In this document: positions 59,916-64,000 of the stretch, in pieces
Layout: every line of letters starts with the position of its first letter
Position numbering within the stretch: position 1 is the stretch's first letter
Assembly (NCBI RefSeq): GCF_036924745.1
Contig: NZ_JAZHSD010000001.1
Span: 2,418,001-2,482,000 of the forward strand
Direction of reading: 5' to 3'
Source of the DNA: Bradyrhizobium sp. AZCC 1693
GTDB lineage: Bacteria; Pseudomonadota; Alphaproteobacteria; Rhizobiales; Xanthobacteraceae
Length of the DNA stretch: 64,000 bases
Program-made: the position numbers and the translations under genes
Notes under the pieces: generated by a model
What the model saw: only the letters and a program-made list of their open reading frames with translations
Told to the model about the DNA's origin: nothing
Databases searched by the model: none

Positions 59916-62291
59916 TTACTCCGCCGGCTTGGCGTGACTGACGCCGCGGATCTTTTCCGACAGATTGATCAGGAACATCGAGGTCGGCCGCAGGATGAAA
60001 AGATCTGCCACCAGCGCTGCGATCATCGAGAACGCGCTAAGCCAGCCGAACAGCCGCAGCGACGGCAGGTCGGAGAACACGGTGACGACGAGGCCGCAGG
60101 CCAGCACCACCGTGGTCAGGATCAGCGCCGGGCCGACCAGCACGGTGGCGCGCTCGACCGCCAGCGCCGAGCCGACGCCGGGCTTGCTCTCCAGCCGCAG
60201 CCGGTTGAGGAAGTGGATGGTGGCGCTCAAGCCGAGACCGAACGACACCGTCAGCGCGACCACGCTGGCGAATTGCAGCCCCTCGCCCAATATCCACAGC
60301 ACCGTGCCCGATGCCACGACAGGGAAAATGCCGGGCAGGATACAGGAGAACATCACCACGACCGATCGGAACGCCAATCCGATGAAGATCGCAACTATGA
60401 GGAATTCAATCGTCAGGCCGTGGTTGAGCTTGTCGATCATGTTGGCGCTGTTGCGCGCCGCGATCGCCGACAGGCCGGTGACCGCGATTTCGAAGCCGGG
60501 ATGCTCGGCCCTCACCTTGTCGAGCGCCTTGTCGAGCTTGTCGACGACGGGAAGGATTTCGCTGGCATCGAGGTCGGGAACACGCCCCGAAACCACCACC
60601 GCATCCTGATCGGCCGAGATGAAGCGACGGACCAGATGTTCGGGGATAACGCTGACATATTGCTTCAGCGTTTCGACGTCGCTGCTGCCGGCTTTCTCGG
60701 CGAGCCAGCGGCGCAGGGTTTCGAGCGACCAGACGTTGCCGACGCCGGCCGATTTCTCGACCATGGCGTGAACTTCGGCGATCGTCTTCAACGTATCCGG
60801 CGCATAGAGCGAGGCGCCCTTGGGGAATTCGATCAGCACGTCGATCGGATTGGCGCCGGTGAGCTTGGCGTCGAGGCGGCTCGACGCCGCCACCGCCTGC
60901 CGCTTGTCCGGCACCTGATCGGCGAGCCGATAGCGCGGCTCCAGCGTGGCGTAGATGAAGCCGAGGCCGCCGACGAGCAGCAACGCGAGCAGGCTAAACA
61001 GCCCGGGGCGGCCAACCATGCGCACCGCGATCCAGTAGCAGAAGTTGCGCAGCGCCTGCACGCCCGCATCCGCGCTCTGGAACTTGACGGCAAAAATCTT
61101 CTCGTTGCGGACGAACAGTACGCCGAACACCGGTACCAGCGAGAGCACCGCGATCAGCGCGATGATGGTCGCGGCAAGTCCAGCCTCGCCGAACTTTCGG
61201 ATCAGTTCGGAATCGGAGAATTGCAGGGCGATGAACGAGATGCCGGCGGTGCCGTGGGTCAGCACGCAGGCCGGGCCCACCACCAGCACGGCATTGGTGA
61301 AGGCGGTGAGCTTGTCCTGGCCCGCGATCAGGCGGTCACGCGCCGCGAACGTCAACTGCATCGAGTCGGAGAAGCTTATCACCATGATGAGCGGCGTCAT
61401 CACGTTCAGGAACATGTTGAGATTGAAACCGGCCCAGCCGAGGCCGCCGAGCGCGAGCAGGATCGCGATGATCGGCGGAAAGGCCGCAACCACCATGAAC
61501 GATATCTTGCGAAAGAAGATGATCGCGATGATGCAGCCGGCCAGAATGCCAAGGATGTTGTAGGTCAGCCCGTCGCGCTTGACCGCGTTGCGGATCTCGA
61601 GCTGCATGACGGGAACGCCGGAGAGCTGGGCGTTGAGACCGCTGCCCGACAAATCTTCGGCCATGATCTTGCGCATTTCGCCGACCACCTTGCCGAGATC
61701 GTTTGAGGAAACCACCTTCGGTTCCAGCGACAGCACGATCAGCGCCAGCGTGCCGTCCTCCGACAACAGCTTGCCGCGAATGATCTCGTTGGTTTTGACG
61801 GTCTCGACGAACTTGTCGTAGGCGGCGCCTTGCGGCAGCTCGGGCGGGAACAGCGCGGCCGGCAGCTTGCCGGGCTCCGGCGCCTGGCGCGCCGAAAACA
61901 GCGAGACCAGACCACGCACGCCCTCGACCAGTTGCAGGTCGGTGACCATGTCGCGGATCTTTTCGAGGTTCTCGCGGGCCATGAGCGTCTTGCCCTCGAC
62001 CACGACGAGTACGTCGAATTCGGTCGCCGGGAAGCGCTTGGTCACGGCCTCGTATTGCTTGTAGTCCTTGGAATCGGAACGGAACAGCTGGCTCAGCGAG
62101 TCGTCGATCTTGATCCGCTCGATGCCGAACAGCGCAGCCACAATCAGCGCGGCGAGAACGATCATCGACAGGATCGGCGCCTTGACCGCAATGAGCCCCA
62201 TTCGCTCGAGTCCGAAGGCGATGCTCTTGCCCGGCGGCGGCTCCTCGATGGCTGCGACGTGGACGCGACTTTCGGAGTTCTTGTCGAGCAT
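59916..62291 (-). CDS. RND/MMPL-family exporter, second HpnN-like pump
   Basis: About 791 residues. The N-terminal helix (VKAPILSMIVLAALIVAALF) leads to a periplasmic domain starting IKIDDSLSQLFRSDSKDYKQ, membrane helices with LTYNILGILAGCIIAIIFF, and a second half beginning RPGLFSLLALLLVGGLGFIY, ending with VVALTVSFGLGLSATIHFLN. The architecture matches HpnN, but residues differ widely, so the cargo is unassigned; a lipid is plausible. ATG at 62291 is chosen over a GTG 18 bases upstream. Confidence 0.9.
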   Translation of the reverse strand: MLDKNSESRVHVAAIEEPPPGKSIAFGLERMGLIAVKAPILSMIVLAALIVAALFGIERIKIDDSLSQLFRSDSKDYKQYEAVTKRFPATEFDVLVVVEGKTLMARENLEKIRDMVTDLQLVEGVRGLVSLFSARQAPEPGKLPAALFPPELPQGAAYDKFVETVKTNEIIRGKLLSEDGTLALIVLSLEPKVVSSNDLGKVVGEMRKIMAEDLSGSGLNAQLSGVPVMQLEIRNAVKRDGLTYNILGILAGCIIAIIFFRKISFMVVAAFPPIIAILLALGGLGWAGFNLNMFLNVMTPLIMVISFSDSMQLTFAARDRLIAGQDKLTAFTNAVLVVGPACVLTHGTAGISFIALQFSDSELIRKFGEAGLAATIIALIAVLSLVPVFGVLFVRNEKIFAVKFQSADAGVQALRNFCYWIAVRMVGRPGLFSLLALLLVGGLGFIYATLEPRYRLADQVPDKRQAVAASSRLDAKLTGANPIDVLIEFPKGASLYAPDTLKTIAEVHAMVEKSAGVGNVWSLETLRRWLAEKAGSSDVETLKQYVSVIPEHLVRRFISADQDAVVVSGRVPDLDASEILPVVDKLDKALDKVRAEHPGFEIAVTGLSAIAARNSANMIDKLNHGLTIEFLIVAIFIGLAFRSVVVMFSCILPGIFPVVASGTVLWILGEGLQFASVVALTVSFGLGLSATIHFLNRLRLESKPGVGSALAVERATVLVGPALILTTVVLACGLVVTVFSDLPSLRLFGWLSAFSMIAALVADLFILRPTSMFLINLSEKIRGVSHAKPAE

Positions 62292-62669
62292 ACCCTGTCC
62301 AGTTCTCACGTCGGCCTGTTGTGCAGCTTGGTTTTATGCAGTTTGGTGGCGCGAATGCGGCTTTGCCAGCCCCATCCGATCGGCGCTAGCCATTGAAATC
62401 ACGCGGTAAATTAATCGGCGCCGTTTTACAGGGCCGAACCCCATCCGGCAAGCGCGCGCGGCGGGGCAAATCGACACGAAGGTGACGAAAATGCGCGTTA
62501 AGTCTCTGATTTGCCACACCTGCCGGAGCCCCCGCTGGCGGTTAACGCCAACGTCGGTCGCGATGGCCCGGCGCGGCCACCTCCGGTCAATTTTTCGGGA
62601 TGCGGCGCACACAAGAAAACCGCACCGGAAGTGACGCACCGCTCGGCCGCGTGTCGATCCGTTTCGGAC
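62292..62669. other. intergenic, nothing defined seen
   Basis: A 378-base gap between the MMPL gene and the end of eutC. No coding frame or repeat is convincing; it should contain the MMPL promoter. Confidence 0.4.
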
Positions 62670-63443
62670 TCAATCGATCGGCCTGGCAGCGATCAGCGCG
62701 GTTCCGCTTTCGTCCTTCAGCGCTACGCCGGTGACCTGGCGCGCGATGCCTTCGCGCACCAGCCACGCGATCTTGAAGGCGGCTTCATCGTAGCTCAGCC
62801 CCGCACCGTGGATGTTGGACACGCAATTGCGCTTCTCATCGGTGAGGCCGATGCGCGGCGCAAAGGTGAGATAGGCGCCAAGGCTGTCGGGCGCCGACAG
62901 GCCGGGCCGTTCGCCGATCAGCATCACCAGCATCCGCGCGCCGAGCACGGCGCCGATCTCGTCGCCCAGCGCCACCCGCGCGCCCGATGCGACCACGACA
63001 TGCCCCAACGAGATTCCCGCCTCCGTCAGGCGCGGGGCCAGATGGCGAACCAGTTCGACGGCGTGGACATTGACGGCCGCCGGCGACAGCCCGTCGCCGA
63101 TCACGACCACAATCTCGCTCGCGCTGCCGCTTTGCCTTTCCAGCGCGCGCCGCGAATCCGTATCCAGCATGCGTCCGAGATCGGGACGGCGCAGATAGTC
63201 GCGCCGGTTCTGCGCCTGGCTGGAAACCTCGCTAACCTGCAGGCCGAGGCCGGCCAATCCGGCAACCAGATGCGGCGCATCGAAAGCTGTGTGAACGGCA
63301 TCGCGCGCACGCGCGTGGTCGAGCATGAAGGCAAGCAGTGCGTCGGTCGGCAGGCTCGCGCCGGAGCGGCCGAGCCCGACACGCGCCGGCGTCAGCTCCC
63401 GCAAGGCCTCAAGCGAGCGGGACGGCGGCGCCGGCGTTTTCAT
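62670..63443 (-). CDS. eutC: ethanolamine ammonia-lyase small subunit EutC
   Basis: A 257-residue light chain of the adenosylcobalamin enzyme that splits ethanolamine into acetaldehyde and ammonia. Family segments are [67 protein letters not shown] and [18 protein letters not shown], then [20 protein letters not shown] at 63443 is five bases after the stop of the upstream gene; the longer open frame is a shadow. The large subunit eutB, normally directly upstream, is absent here. Confidence 0.93.
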   Translation of the reverse strand: MKTPAPPSRSLEALRELTPARVGLGRSGASLPTDALLAFMLDHARARDAVHTAFDAPHLVAGLAGLGLQVSEVSSQAQNRRDYLRRPDLGRMLDTDSRRALERQSGSASEIVVVIGDGLSPAAVNVHAVELVRHLAPRLTEAGISLGHVVVASGARVALGDEIGAVLGARMLVMLIGERPGLSAPDSLGAYLTFAPRIGLTDEKRNCVSNIHGAGLSYDEAAFKIAWLVREGIARQVTGVALKDESGTALIAARPID

Positions 63444-63448
63444 GGGCT

Positions 63449-64000
63449 TTACTCGGCAGGGACCGAGGCCTCGCGCAGCCGGATCGAATAATTCGATGCG
63501 TTCTGCCGGCCGCTGGTTGCGGCGCGCGCAAATTCGATCAGGTGATGCGCAATCGTCGCCGAGCCGATCAGCCCCTCGATATCGCCGCGACGAAGCCGTC
63601 CCAGCGCGAACTTCCAGAACACTTTTCGGTAGTCGCCGAGCACGCCGACCTGCCAGAAGATATTCCGAAGCATGATCAGGGCGCGCTTGATGTTGGCCCA
63701 GCTCTTCTGCTCGGGCGCCACCGGCACCTTGATCCGCTGCGCGTAGGTGTAGTCGCATTGATACTGGTAGCGCGCGTACAGCTTCTCCGGCTGGTAGGCG
63801 ATTTCCATGCACCGCTTCCAGGAATTGATGACCTGGTCGTAGGGCATCAGGAATTCAACGTTGGAGTCGCGGCTGTCGTCGTCGTTGACCAGCCGGCCCT
63901 CGCGCTCCAACCGGTCCCAAAGCGGCGTCTTCGGCAGCGCCTGCAGCAGGTTGATCGTCAGCAGCGGAATCTGCGATTCATCGACGAACTTGAGTAGCGC
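63449..64000 (-). CDS. hpnP: cobalamin-binding radical SAM protein, HpnP-like (N-terminus outside window)
   Basis: Only the C-terminal ~183 residues are visible. [52 protein letters not shown] and [20 protein letters not shown] are typical of the DUF4070 end of B12-binding radical SAM methylases such as HpnP, which adds the C-2 methyl of 2-methylhopanoids. The radical SAM CxxxCxxC is beyond the window, so HpnP over a paralogue rests on hopanoid context. It is not EutB: none of that subunit's motifs fit. Confidence 0.75.
   Translation of the reverse strand, partial: ALLKFVDESQIPLLTINLLQALPKTPLWDRLEREGRLVNDDDSRDSNVEFLMPYDQVINSWKRCMEIAYQPEKLYARYQYQCDYTYAQRIKVPVAPEQKSWANIKRALIMLRNIFWQVGVLGDYRKVFWKFALGRLRRGDIEGLIGSATIAHHLIEFARAATSGRQNASNYSIRLREASVPAE

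Noticed and set aside
63449..64000. Expected EutB large subunit upstream of EutC
   Set aside because: The visible C-terminus lacks EutB motifs and matches the DUF4070 end of B12 radical SAM methylases.
1..64000. CRISPR arrays, tRNA or rRNA genes, IS transposases
   Set aside because: No regular spacer-repeat pattern, cloverleaf or transposase motif was found on reading both strands.

Overview
The window looks like chromosomal DNA of a Bradyrhizobium-like alphaproteobacterium (Rhodopseudomonas/Nitrobacter relatives are possible). The reasons are uniformly high GC with matching codon use, a complete hopanoid lipid cluster, an SOS mutasome under an alphaproteobacterial LexA box (GTTC-N7-GTTC), and several palindromic intergenic repeats that I recall from that group. 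No rRNA, tRNA, CRISPR array, IS transposase or phage gene was seen.

Layout. 1-3.7 kb: the C-terminus of a TolC-family channel, an alpha/beta hydrolase and three overlapping membrane or anchored hypotheticals. 3.7-8.9 kb: an anchored FAD-linked oxidase, a Tat-exported amidohydrolase, a MetF-like reductase, and a SAM-methyltransferase-like protein with a small helix-turn-helix-like partner. 9-13.4 kb: a CusA/CzcA-type heavy-metal RND pump with its adaptor. 13.5-15.3 kb: a CaiB/BaiF-type protein with an unusual extra N-terminal half, and a small membrane protein. 15.3-16.3 kb: no gene; degenerate repeat DNA. 16.3-18.3 kb: a TRAP solute-binding domain fused to a DUF900 alpha/beta hydrolase, the most unusual single protein here. 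18.6-24.9 kb: SDR, GlcG/HbpS protein, PilZ protein, a membrane protein with an EF-hand loop, and a divergent AraC regulator/flavoprotein pair. 24.9-32.3 kb: the SOS mutasome imuA-imuB-dnaE2, divergent from a DUF4130-UdgX fusion, with a LexA box between; dnaE2 carries a palindromic repeat in frame. 32.6-35.2 kb: tandemly duplicated M20 amidohydrolases. 35.4-39.8 kb: GMC oxidoreductase, a hypothetical, and an LLM flavin monooxygenase with a frameshifted flavin reductase. 40-44 kb: a PIG-V-like glycosyltransferase of lower GC, a sigma-54 activator and a small secreted protein.

44-64 kb is a hopanoid region: hpnO, a DUF2147 protein, hpnN, ispH-hpnH, and the converging operon hpnC-hpnD-hpnE-shc-hpnG. 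It is followed by two secreted small proteins, an unknown protein, a second large RND/MMPL exporter, eutC, and the C-terminus of an hpnP-like cobalamin radical SAM enzyme. Together they make isoprenoid precursor (IspH), squalene (HpnC/D/E), hopene (Shc), adenosylhopane (HpnH), ribosylhopane (HpnG) and aminobacteriohopanetriol (HpnO), move hopanoids to the outer membrane (HpnN), and probably 2-methylate them (HpnP). As read here, shc contains a one-base frameshift, which would break the pathway unless it is a sequencing error.
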